This document shows positions 1 through 6,295 of a stretch of 6,338 nt of DNA, piece by piece. How positions within the stretch are numbered: position 1 is the stretch's first letter; every line of letters starts with the position of its first letter. Location: NCBI GenBank assembly GCA_003978675.1, contig QNYP01000092.1, positions 1 to 6,338 on the forward strand. Direction: 5' to 3'. The stretch is from Hydrogenothermus sp. GTDB lineage: Bacteria > Aquificota > Aquificia > Aquificales > Hydrogenothermaceae. The position numbers and the translations under genes were made by a program. Under the pieces are notes generated by a model that had not been told where the DNA came from, did no database searches, and saw only the letters and a list, made by a program, of their open reading frames with translations.

Positions 1-2
1 TG

Positions 3-764
3 GTAATAGAAAACCAGCCAATAAGCTATATAATAGATGGCAAAGGAATACAGTCAATATTAAGAAAATACCTAAAGAAATTAGCCAAATGGCAAAAGAA
101 AAGAGATAATCTATTAAACAAAGGTCTATCAACAAACAGAGTAGATAAGATACTCCATAGGATACAAAAGAGAATAAATAACCTAATAAGAGACTACGCT
201 CATAAAGTTTCAAACCTAATAGTAGAGCTTGCAAAGAAATACAATGTTTCAACCATAGTGATAGGCAAACTACAAGAAAGTAAAAACAAGGAAAGCAAGC
301 TAACAAGTATAGTAGACCAGATGCTGAGTTTACTACCACACGGTAGAGTATCAAAGCAAATAGAATACAAAGCAAGTGAATACGGAATAAAAGTAGTCTT
401 AGTGGATGAGAGCTATACTTCAGGTGTGGACAGCTTAAAAGATGTAGCTGTCAGCAAAGAAAACTACACACCTGAAGCAAGGAAACATAGAGGATTGTTT
501 AGAAGTATGCTTGGGTTAATCAATGCAGATGTAAACGGAGCGAGAAATATACTTAAAAAATTCAAAAAGAGATTTCACGATTACATTACAGGATTAAAGC
601 AAACTATAAGATTAAGGGTATTTGGAAGGTTAAAAAGTAGTCCTAAGTCTGTCCGAGTATATGGACAGATAGGGGTAGCAAGGTGTGGTGACCACCTGTC
701 AGGGATAAGGCTATCTTACGATAGCAATCTCCCTGAGAAGCCACCGACTTTAGTCGGTGTGTAG
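3..764 (+). CDS. tnpB: TnpB/OrfB-family RNA-guided nuclease of an IS605-type element, N-terminus cut by window edge
   Basis: The frame is open from base 3 to the TAG at 762-764, giving 253 visible residues; full TnpB proteins are about 400, so the N-terminal part including the RuvC-I aspartate is missing. GTG at 258 is internal, since homology continues upstream of it. Visible parts, numbered from the base-3 codon, are: a basic helical stretch (about 20-80, many Lys/Arg); the RuvC-II strand IVIGKLQ (85-91); the core YKASEYGIKVVLVDESYTSG (to 141); and the RuvC-III motif INADVNGARNI (173-183), whose Asp is codon 528-530. The last ~55 residues look poorly constrained and overlap a predicted structured RNA. 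Two oddities stand out. The position that is usually the RuvC-II Glu is Gly88, while a Glu sits before YTS (codon 408-410). The four-cysteine zinc finger between YTS and the last Asp is absent. TnpB proteins cut DNA under guidance of an RNA made from the element's right end. The family call is firm; nuclease activity is not shown by the sequence. Confidence 0.88.
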   Translation, partial: VIENQPISYIIDGKGIQSILRKYLKKLAKWQKKRDNLLNKGLSTNRVDKILHRIQKRINNLIRDYAHKVSNLIVELAKKYNVSTIVIGKLQESKNKESKLTSIVDQMLSLLPHGRVSKQIEYKASEYGIKVVLVDESYTSGVDSLKDVAVSKENYTPEARKHRGLFRSMLGLINADVNGARNILKKFKKRFHDYITGLKQTIRLRVFGRLKSSPKSVRVYGQIGVARCGDHLSGIRLSYDSNLPEKPPTLVGV

Positions 765-769
765 TTCAC
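642..769 (+). ncRNA. predicted omega/right-end RNA scaffold of the TnpB element
   Basis: Four consecutive hairpins cover the 3' end of tnpB. The first is 649-654/663-668 (CTGTCC with GGACAG), extended by a bulged CCT/AGG pair at 642-644/671-673. The second is 681-685/693-697 (AGGTG with CACCT). The third is 700-705/730-735 (CAGGGA with TCCCTG) enclosing a 4x4 internal loop and an inner GCTATC/GATAGC stem (710-715/720-725, TTAC loop). The fourth is 742-748/753-759 (CACCGAC with GTCGGTG, TTTA loop). TnpB-associated omega RNAs are known to overlap the 3' end of tnpB and to finish at the element's right end, with the guide just beyond; here that guide would start near 770. The stems are seen directly; the RNA identity and its 5' boundary are inferred. 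Confidence 0.55.
742..759 (+). repeat. right-end subterminal hairpin of the IS element
   Basis: A perfect 7-bp GC-rich palindrome with a TTTA loop sits 10 bases before the presumed right end and directly before the tnpB stop codon. In the IS200/IS605 family such imperfect or perfect hairpins are the structures recognised by the Y1 transposase, with cleavage a few bases away. It is not followed by a T-tract, so it does not look like an intrinsic terminator. Confidence 0.6.
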
Positions 770-805
770 TATGATAAATTCTTATTTGTAATAAAGCAAA
801 TCAGA

Positions 806-811
806 TATAAT
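806..811 (+). promoter_or_regulatory. candidate -10 box of the trpA-hisH promoter
   Basis: TATAAT matches the sigma-70 consensus -10 exactly and lies 30 nt before the trpA start codon, leaving room for a short leader. At 16-18 nt spacing upstream (about 782-789, TTATTTGT) there is no good TTGACA match, so the -35 is weak or absent. In DNA this AT-rich a consensus -10 can occur by chance. The position just upstream of the first gene of the unit is the main support. Confidence 0.4.
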
Positions 812-826
812 AATTTGTGAAAATTA

Positions 827-835
827 AGAAGAGGG
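827..835 (+). promoter_or_regulatory. ribosome binding site of trpA
   Basis: AGAAGAGGG is purine-rich and complementary to the 16S rRNA tail. It ends 6 nt before the ATG at 842, which supports that start. A similar AAAAGAGGG precedes hisH at the same distance. Confidence 0.6.
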
Positions 836-841
836 CTTTAG

Positions 842-1612
842 ATGTCTTTAATAAAAGAAAAATTTGAGAAAACAAAACCTTTAATATGCTACTTTATGGC
901 AGGCTATCCTAGTTTAGAGGATAGCTTTTTGACAGCCAAAACACTTATAGAAAATGGAGCAGATATTCTAGAAGTTGGCGTTCCTTTTTCCGACCCTGTA
1001 GCAGATGGTCCAACTATACAGGTAGCTCACGAAAAAGCAGTTAAAGATGGAATTACTCCTTTAGATGTTTTAAATCTGACTGAAAAACTTAAAAGAAATT
1101 TTCCAGATATACCTCTCATTTTAATGACTTACTATAATCCTATTTATATTTTGGGTATTCAAAATTTTTGTAAACTTGCAAAAGAAAAAGGAGTAGATGG
1201 TTTTATTGTTCCAGATTTACCTCCCGAAGAAGCTAAAGAGTTTAAAGAAATTGCAAACAGTTTCCAGCTTTCTACAATTTTTCTACTTGCTCCTACTTCT
1301 GATACAAGAAGAATAGAGCTTGTTTCTAAATACAGTGATGATTTTATTTATTATGTCTCTTTAACGGGAATTACAGGTGCTAGAGACCAACTTCCATGGG
1401 ATGAGGTTCAATCTCAAATCAGAAAGATAAAAAGTATTACTTCTACACCTGTAGCTGTCGGTTTTGGAGTTTCTAAAAAGGAGCACACTAAAATTCTCTC
1501 ACAGTTTAGCGATGGAGTGATTGTTGGAAGTGCTATTGTAAAACTACAAGGAAAAAAGGACTTTAAAGAAATAGCTTCATTAATAAAATCGTTAAAAGAG
1601 GGTATGCAGTGA
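842..1612 (+). CDS. trpA: tryptophan synthase alpha subunit
   Basis: TrpA cleaves indole-3-glycerol phosphate to indole and glyceraldehyde-3-phosphate; indole is channelled to the TrpB subunit for the last step of tryptophan synthesis in the cytoplasm. The 256-residue protein is close to the usual ~260-270 and spans the whole (beta/alpha)8 barrel. Visible signatures are LEVGVPFSDPVADGPTIQ, with catalytic Glu44 and Asp55 (equivalent to Glu49 and Asp60 of the enteric enzyme, same 11-residue spacing); VPDLPPEEAKEF (loop 6 region); YYVSLTGITGAR; and the phosphate-binding VGFGVS and VIVGSAIV strands near the C-terminus. ATG 842 is set by the Shine-Dalgarno at 827-835 and the normal family N-terminus. 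No trpB, trpC or trpF is adjacent; dispersed trp genes are familiar in Aquificales. It is followed by hisH with a 4-nt overlap. Nothing looks damaged. Confidence 0.97.
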   Translation: MSLIKEKFEKTKPLICYFMAGYPSLEDSFLTAKTLIENGADILEVGVPFSDPVADGPTIQVAHEKAVKDGITPLDVLNLTEKLKRNFPDIPLILMTYYNPIYILGIQNFCKLAKEKGVDGFIVPDLPPEEAKEFKEIANSFQLSTIFLLAPTSDTRRIELVSKYSDDFIYYVSLTGITGARDQLPWDEVQSQIRKIKSITSTPVAVGFGVSKKEHTKILSQFSDGVIVGSAIVKLQGKKDFKEIASLIKSLKEGMQ

Positions 1613-2226
1613 TAACTGTTGTTGATTATGGAATGGGAAATTTAAGGAGTGTTGCCAAGGCATTTGAAGCAGTTGGAGCAAGTGTTAAAGTATCTTCAAA
1701 ACCTGAAGATATAAAAAATTCTAAAGCTATTGTTGTTCCAGGAGTTGGTGCATTTGGAGATGCTATTAAACATTTAAAAGAATTAAATTTATATGATGAA
1801 ATCATAAATCATGTAAACAATAAAAAACCTTATTTTGGAATATGTTTAGGTCTTCAAATACTGTTTGAAAAAGGATATGAGTTTGGAGAACATAAAGGGC
1901 TTGGGATAATAAAAGGAAAAGTAATAAGATTTAAGCAAAAGGAAGGTTATAAAATTCCCCATATGGGTTGGAATCAGGTAAGTATAAAACAAAAAAACGG
2001 ACTATTTACAGATATAAAAAACAGTGAGTTTTTTTATTTTGTTCACTCTTTTTATGTAGTTCCGGAAGATAGTAAAGTCGTTGCTTCTACAACAGATTAT
2101 ATAAATGAGTTTTGTAGTAGTATTCAGATTGATAATATCTGGGCTGTTCAATTTCATCCTGAAAAAAGCCAAAAGGCAGGATTAAAGCTTATAAAAAACT
2201 TTGTAGAAAAAGTAAACACTCTCTAA
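1609..2226 (+). CDS. hisH: imidazole glycerol phosphate synthase, glutaminase subunit HisH
   Basis: HisH is a class I (triad) glutamine amidotransferase that hydrolyses glutamine and feeds ammonia through the HisF barrel, yielding imidazole glycerol phosphate and AICAR in histidine synthesis. The 205-residue length is typical. Motifs are VDYGMGNLRSV (5-15), PGVGAFGDA (44-52, oxyanion-strand region), nucleophile Cys79 in GICLGLQ, PHMGWN (117-122), FVHSFYV (144-150), and His183/Glu185 in FHPEKS completing the triad. The start is GTG, chosen because it overlaps the trpA stop as GTGA and has AAAAGAGGG six nt upstream; the ATG at 1604 is in another frame. Its partner hisF is not in the window. The 3' end overlaps the stop of mrdA on the opposite strand by 4 nt (2223-2226). 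Confidence 0.96.
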   Translation: MITVVDYGMGNLRSVAKAFEAVGASVKVSSKPEDIKNSKAIVVPGVGAFGDAIKHLKELNLYDEIINHVNNKKPYFGICLGLQILFEKGYEFGEHKGLGIIKGKVIRFKQKEGYKIPHMGWNQVSIKQKNGLFTDIKNSEFFYFVHSFYVVPEDSKVVASTTDYINEFCSSIQIDNIWAVQFHPEKSQKAGLKLIKNFVEKVNTL

Positions 2227-4043
2227 CTTAATAAACCAAGTTTTTTTATAGCTTTTATTATATTTAATGTTATAGGTGCAGCTGTTTTGCTACCACCTTT
2301 ACCGTGTTCTACAAAAGTAGCAATGACAAACTTTGGATTTTTATAAGGAAACATATCAACAAACCACGCATGGTTTTGAAGTTCCCATTTGGTTATTTTT
2401 TCTCCCTTTTTTGGTTTTCTATAAACCTGTGCAGTTCCTGTTTTTCCAGCATTTTTAAAAGGTGCTTCTGCAAGGATTTTAGCAGTTCCTCTTCTACCAT
2501 AAACAACAAGATACATTCCTTTTTTTACTGCCCTTAGGTTCTCTTTTTTTATGTCTAAAGTTCTTATTACCTCAGGTTTAGTTTCTATAAATTTATGGGT
2601 ATCTTTATCATATATAGCCTTTAAGATTTGTGGTTTTAAAACCTTTCCACCATTTGCAATAGGAACCACAATTTTAGTGGCATCAAAAGGAGTTATTCCC
2701 AGATAACCCTGTCCAATACTAAGGTTAACTGTATCCCCATGAAACCATGGTTCTCCCAAAACCCTTTTTTTCCAATCTGGTGATGGAACTCTTGATTTTC
2801 TTGTTTCTATTTTAGGATTTAATTTTTCTCCTATGCCAAAATTGTAAGTCCATTCAACAATTTTATTAACTCCAAGTTTTAACCCAACTTGATAATAAAA
2901 AGTATCACAGGATTGCTCCAAAGCTTGCATAACATTTATATTTCCACAACCTGCCAAATTCCAGTTCCTATACTCCCATTTTCCTATAGAAAAAACTCCT
3001 CCACTGTATATTTTTTGATAAGGTGTTATCACTCCCTCTTCTAAAGCCGAAACTGAAACAACAATTTTGTATATTGAACCTGGAGGATAAATTCCCTTTA
3101 AAGCTTTGTTAAATAAAGGTTTATATTTATTTTGAACTAATTCTTTCCACTCTTTCTTAGAAAGTCCGTCAGAAAATCTTTGTATATCAAAAGTTGGAAA
3201 ACTAAGTAAGGTTAAAATCTCATAAGTTTTTGGATTAACAATAATAACACTTCCTGATTTTTCTCTAGAATTCTTAAATATTTCATACACTTTTCTTTGA
3301 AGTCTAGCATCTATTGTTAAATAAATATCATTTCCCTCTTTAGGAGGTTTTTCCCAGAGAACTTTCCTAATTCTTCCTGCAGCATCAACTATAACTGCTT
3401 TAAATCCATAACTACCAAGTAGTTTGTCATTATATATTTTTTCTACACCCATTTTGCCTATTAACATATCTGTTCTTAGCTTTGGATTATCCTGCAGATC
3501 CTCCTTTGATGGATATCCTACATACCCAAGTATATGAGCTAAATATTTCGCATATTTTGTATATTTCCTTCTAGGAACAGTTTCAACAAAAACACCTTTG
3601 AAAATATGTGAATATGTATAAAACTTTTTTAATTGATCTTCTGTTAATTTTGTTTTTAAAACTACCTTTCCTCCACTTCTGACAATTAATCTTTCTATCT
3701 TCTGATTTTTAGATTTTATTTTTATTTTCAGATATTTTTCTAGACTGTTTAAAAGTTTTTTCGCTTCTTTTCTCTGTCTATCTATACTTTGTTTTTTATC
3801 TATAGCCATATATGGAACTGCATAAAGTTCGTAGTATGGAACATCATACGCAAGTAAAATCCCATTTCTATCAAATATCTTCCCTCTAGGAGGGTTTATT
3901 GTTATAAGCCTAAAAAAGTTTTTTTCAGATAATGTTTTATACTCTTTTCCTTTTATTATCTGTAAATATGTAAGCCTTACTGCAAGTATAGAAAAAAGAA
4001 TAGCCAAAAAAGCTATTGCTAAACTAAATCTTGAAATCCTCAT
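2223..4043 (-). CDS. mrdA: penicillin-binding protein 2, cell-elongation peptidoglycan transpeptidase
   Basis: This is a class B PBP that cross-links peptidoglycan in the elongation (Rod) complex, anchored in the inner membrane with its catalytic domain in the periplasm. Of 606 residues, 7-30 form one uncleaved signal-anchor helix. The pedestal domain begins with NPPRGKIFDRNG (50-61) and includes ILGYVGYPSKEDL (171-183). The transpeptidase domain carries all three active-site motifs: SxxK as Ser323-Ile-Tyr-Lys326 after YPPG, SxD as Ser378-Cys-Asp380, and KTGT at 534-537. Length and motif spacing fit PBP2 (about 600-650), and linkage to mreBCD separates it from the division enzyme FtsI. The ATG at 4043 lies inside mreD (20-nt overlap) without a strong Shine-Dalgarno, so translation is probably coupled. 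It is the last gene of the operon; rodA is not adjacent. The TAG stop overlaps the hisH stop. Confidence 0.95.
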   Translation of the reverse strand: MRISRFSLAIAFLAILFSILAVRLTYLQIIKGKEYKTLSEKNFFRLITINPPRGKIFDRNGILLAYDVPYYELYAVPYMAIDKKQSIDRQRKEAKKLLNSLEKYLKIKIKSKNQKIERLIVRSGGKVVLKTKLTEDQLKKFYTYSHIFKGVFVETVPRRKYTKYAKYLAHILGYVGYPSKEDLQDNPKLRTDMLIGKMGVEKIYNDKLLGSYGFKAVIVDAAGRIRKVLWEKPPKEGNDIYLTIDARLQRKVYEIFKNSREKSGSVIIVNPKTYEILTLLSFPTFDIQRFSDGLSKKEWKELVQNKYKPLFNKALKGIYPPGSIYKIVVSVSALEEGVITPYQKIYSGGVFSIGKWEYRNWNLAGCGNINVMQALEQSCDTFYYQVGLKLGVNKIVEWTYNFGIGEKLNPKIETRKSRVPSPDWKKRVLGEPWFHGDTVNLSIGQGYLGITPFDATKIVVPIANGGKVLKPQILKAIYDKDTHKFIETKPEVIRTLDIKKENLRAVKKGMYLVVYGRRGTAKILAEAPFKNAGKTGTAQVYRKPKKGEKITKWELQNHAWFVDMFPYKNPKFVIATFVEHGKGGSKTAAPITLNIIKAIKKLGLLS

Positions 4044-4476
4044 TTGTTAGATACACCAGGTAAAATATTAAAAAGTTTATAAATAAATAAAATAGATATT
4101 CTACAGATATTTCAAAAACTCCTTTAAAAAGAAAAAGCACAATATTTTTTACAAAAATATCTAAAAATGATATAAAAATAACTAAAGCAGTTTTTATCCA
4201 AAAAGATGAAACAAAAAAGTAATTTTTTAATTTATTTGTAATAAATGATATAAAAGGTTTTGAGATACTATTCATAAAGTTTAAAGAAAATAAGTCCTGT
4301 AAAATCCCTAGAAAAAAAGAAGATTTCATAGAAATATTAAAAGAAGTATTTAGAGATATAAGCAAAATGTATACAACTAAAAAATCTGCTGTCAAAGAAC
4401 CTATAGAAAAAACTTTTCCTAAAATTGTTGATTGAAAAATTAGAATTATAATTCCAAATAATAGCAGATTTTTCAT
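4024..4476 (-). CDS. mreD: rod shape-determining membrane protein MreD
   Basis: MreD is a small polytopic inner-membrane protein of the elongation complex that works with MreC to control PBP2 and MreB. The 150-residue product is almost entirely hydrophobic, with likely membrane segments near 2-23, 28-48, 52-70, 90-117 (one long or two short) and 122-143. The family pattern is visible as TADFLVVYILL (29-39) and the LGILQDLFSLNF stretch (56-67), matching the usual P/A-D-F then G-hydrophobic-x-D-L arrangement. Sequence conservation in MreD is low, so position between mreC and mrdA carries much of the identification. Its ATG overlaps the mreC stop (ATGA, 4473-4476) and its last 20 nt overlap mrdA. 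Only a weak GGG precedes the start, which fits coupling to mreC. Confidence 0.9.
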   Translation of the reverse strand: MKNLLLFGIIILIFQSTILGKVFSIGSLTADFLVVYILLISLNTSFNISMKSSFFLGILQDLFSLNFMNSISKPFISFITNKLKNYFFVSSFWIKTALVIFISFLDIFVKNIVLFLFKGVFEISVEYLFYLFINFLIFYLVYLTNEDFKI

Positions 4477-5261
4477 TTTTTCCCAATTATAAGTAAATAT
4501 TCAATTGCAAACTGGTTTACAAAAGGTTTAACTTTAACTTTTTTAAAAAATCTACCTTCTTTATATTCTACAAAAACAATTCTGCCAATAGGGATACCTT
4601 TTGGATATCCTTCAATACCTGTTGTTTCAATAATATCTCCAACTCTAACATCTTGACTTGGCCTAACAAAATCAAGTAAACCTTTACCGTTATAAAAAAC
4701 TAATTCTCTAGTTCTTCTAGTTCTTGCAGGTATTTTAAAATTACTATCATTTGTAAGTAAAACTTTAGAGGAAAATTTTCCAACTTCAACAATTTTTCCA
4801 ACTAAAAAACCATTTGAAATAACATAATCACCTATTTTTACTCCTTGATTTTTTCCTGCATCAATAAATACTGCTTTAACAAAAAAATCAGGAGGATATC
4901 CTATTACTTCTGCTCCTAGTACTTTATAATTTTTATACTTTTTTGAAAAATTTAATAAACTTCTTAACTTAAAATTTTCAAACTTTAAAGTTTCATATCT
5001 ATCTTCTATTAGTTTTAATTCTTCAACTTGTTTTTTTAGTTTTTGGTTTTCACTAATAATACTTTCTATATCTACCAATACTTGAAAAAATGATTTTGTA
5101 GTTTTATAGGTTTCATAAACTACTTTTTGAGTTGGATATAAGATATCTAGGATATATCTATAATATCCTGTAAAGTGAAAAATCAAACCAGTAAAAACTA
5201 TAAAAAGGATAAAAAAGCTCAAAATTATTTTAAATTTTTTCTCTAAAACAAATTTTTTCAT
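4473..5261 (-). CDS. mreC: rod shape-determining protein MreC
   Basis: MreC is a bitopic protein whose periplasmic part binds and activates PBP2 and links it to MreB/MreD. Of 262 residues, 11-30 form the single membrane anchor after a basic cytoplasmic tail (MKKFVLEKKFK). About 62-102 is a charged heptad-like coiled coil used for dimerisation. From about 112 the two-beta-barrel core follows, with the hallmark VIGYPPDFFVKAVFIDAGKN (119-138), GVKIGDYVISNGFLVGKI, VLLTNDSNFKIPAR and TTGIEGYPKGIPIGRI (223-238). Length is near the family norm. The ATG overlaps the mreB stop codon (ATGA, 5258-5261) and has little Shine-Dalgarno of its own, implying coupling to mreB translation. Confidence 0.95.
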   Translation of the reverse strand: MKKFVLEKKFKIILSFFILFIVFTGLIFHFTGYYRYILDILYPTQKVVYETYKTTKSFFQVLVDIESIISENQKLKKQVEELKLIEDRYETLKFENFKLRSLLNFSKKYKNYKVLGAEVIGYPPDFFVKAVFIDAGKNQGVKIGDYVISNGFLVGKIVEVGKFSSKVLLTNDSNFKIPARTRRTRELVFYNGKGLLDFVRPSQDVRVGDIIETTGIEGYPKGIPIGRIVFVEYKEGRFFKKVKVKPFVNQFAIEYLLIIGKK

Positions 5262-6295
5262 TGCATAGCGATTTTCTTAATCAATGATAAATCATCTAGA
5301 GCTTGTCCAATTCCTTTTGCAACTGCTGTTAATGGGTCATCACAGTAATTAACTGGTAAATCAACTTCTTCTCTTATTCTTTGGTCTAAGCCGTAAAGTA
5401 ATGAACCTCCTCCAGCAAGGACAATTCCCCTTTCTACTAAGTCTGCTCCAAGTTCAGGAGGAGTTTTTTCTAAAGCTGTTTTTACTGCATTTACTATAGT
5501 ATTTACAACCCCCTGAAGGGCTTTTCTTATTTCTTCTCCCTTTATTACAGTGCTTATTGGACTATTTGTTATGTCTACTCCTCCTATTTCCATTTCCTCA
5601 TTATCTTTTTCTGAAGGATATGCAGCTCCCAGTTTTATTTTTACCTTTTCAGCAGTTTGTTCTCCAATAACAATTCCATGTTCTCTTTTCAGATACTGTA
5701 TTATTGCTTCGTTCATTTCATCACCAGCAACCCTTATAGAATGGGAGACGACCATTCCTGACAAGGATATAACAGCTATTTCTGTAGTTCCCCCTCCAAT
5801 ATCAACAACCATATTCCCACCAGGTTGTGTAATAGGAAGTCCAGCTCCAATTGCTGCTGCCATAGGTTCCGCTATTAAGTAAACTTCTCTAGCACCAGCG
5901 TGTCTAATTGCATCAACTACTGCTCTTTTTTCAACCTCTGTAATACCAGAAGGAACTCCAACTATCACTCTTGGTCTAGGTTTTATAATTTTTGTTATTG
6001 GCATATTACTGTGAACTTTTTTTATGAAATATTTAAGCATCTCCTGGGTTGTATCAAAATCTGCAATAACACCATCCTTTAGTGGTCTTATAACTTCTAT
6101 ATTGGCAGGAGTTTTACCTATCATTTTTTTAGCTTCATCTCCAACTGCTAAAACTTTACTAGCTTTTGTGTCTATAGATACTATAGAAGGTTCCCTTAAT
6201 ACTATTCCTTTATTTTTTACAAAAACTAGGGTGTTAGCTGTTCCAAGGTCTATTCCTATATCATTTGAAAATATACCAAAAAAAGCAGAAAACAT
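5258..6295 (-). CDS. mreB: rod shape-determining actin homologue MreB
   Basis: MreB is an ATP-binding bacterial actin that forms antiparallel membrane-bound filaments orienting lateral wall synthesis. The 345-residue length equals the norm (about 335-350). Actin-fold motifs appear in order: phosphate-1 DIGIDLGTANT (12-22), VGVPSGITEVEKRAV (112-126), the connect segment LIAEPMAAAIGAG (140-152), phosphate-2 VDIGGGTTEIAVI (164-176), AGDEMNEAII (190-199), TPPELGADLVERGI (278-291) and the adenosine loop LAGGGSLLYGLD (293-304). The short phenylalanine-rich N-terminus (MFSAFFGIF) could be an amphipathic membrane-binding helix, as in other MreBs. ATG 6295 is set by AGGAGG at 6300-6305. It is first in the operon; its promoter would lie at or beyond the window end. 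Codons 5-14 form one arm of a perfect 31-bp inverted repeat with the upstream leader. Confidence 0.98.
   Translation of the reverse strand: MFSAFFGIFSNDIGIDLGTANTLVFVKNKGIVLREPSIVSIDTKASKVLAVGDEAKKMIGKTPANIEVIRPLKDGVIADFDTTQEMLKYFIKKVHSNMPITKIIKPRPRVIVGVPSGITEVEKRAVVDAIRHAGAREVYLIAEPMAAAIGAGLPITQPGGNMVVDIGGGTTEIAVISLSGMVVSHSIRVAGDEMNEAIIQYLKREHGIVIGEQTAEKVKIKLGAAYPSEKDNEEMEIGGVDITNSPISTVIKGEEIRKALQGVVNTIVNAVKTALEKTPPELGADLVERGIVLAGGGSLLYGLDQRIREEVDLPVNYCDDPLTAVAKGIGQALDDLSLIKKIAMQ

Larger units (their letters stand above)
1..769 (+). mobile_element. IS200/IS605-type element, right part only (left end outside window)
   Basis: The stretch contains a 5'-truncated TnpB-type gene followed at once by a compact GC-rich hairpin (742-759) and the short tail TGTAGTTCAC (760-769). 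IS200/IS605 elements carry subterminal hairpins rather than terminal inverted repeats, and their right end usually lies a few bases beyond such a hairpin, so I place the end near 769. The exact boundary is inferred. No TnpA (Y1 transposase) is visible, so it cannot be told whether the element is autonomous or a TnpB-only (IS1341-like) copy. The left end and its target motif lie outside the window. Confidence 0.7.

Noticed and set aside
258..764. Separate 168-residue protein starting at GTG 258
   Set aside because: The same frame is open back to base 3 and encodes TnpB-like sequence upstream, so 258 is an internal codon of a gene cut by the window edge.
2159..2182. GCC-AAAA-GGC hairpin with an adjacent homopolymer run inside hisH, a possible minus-strand terminator after mrdA
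   Set aside because: A three-base stem is not meaningful, and the bases encode the conserved catalytic HPEKS region of HisH.
2225..2247. Possible intrinsic terminator for trpA-hisH (AACTT/AAGTT stem, then T7)
   Set aside because: The stem has only five pairs, one of them G-C, with an 8-nt loop, in DNA where T-tracts are frequent. It is too weak to call as a feature.
2304..2537. Plus-strand open frame opposite mrdA
   Set aside because: It is antisense to the conserved C-terminal part of the PBP2 transpeptidase domain, has Phe/Ser-rich low-complexity composition and no recognisable motif.
5133..5170. Repetitive GGATAT/AGATATC motifs within mreC
   Set aside because: They follow from Tyr/Ile/Leu/Asp codons (YYRYILDILYP) in AT-rich coding sequence; no regular unit or spacing suggests a functional repeat.
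5550..6082. Plus-strand open frames opposite mreB (5550-5882 and 5900-6082)
   Set aside because: Both are shadows of the highly conserved mreB coding sequence, with no RBS or family resemblance.
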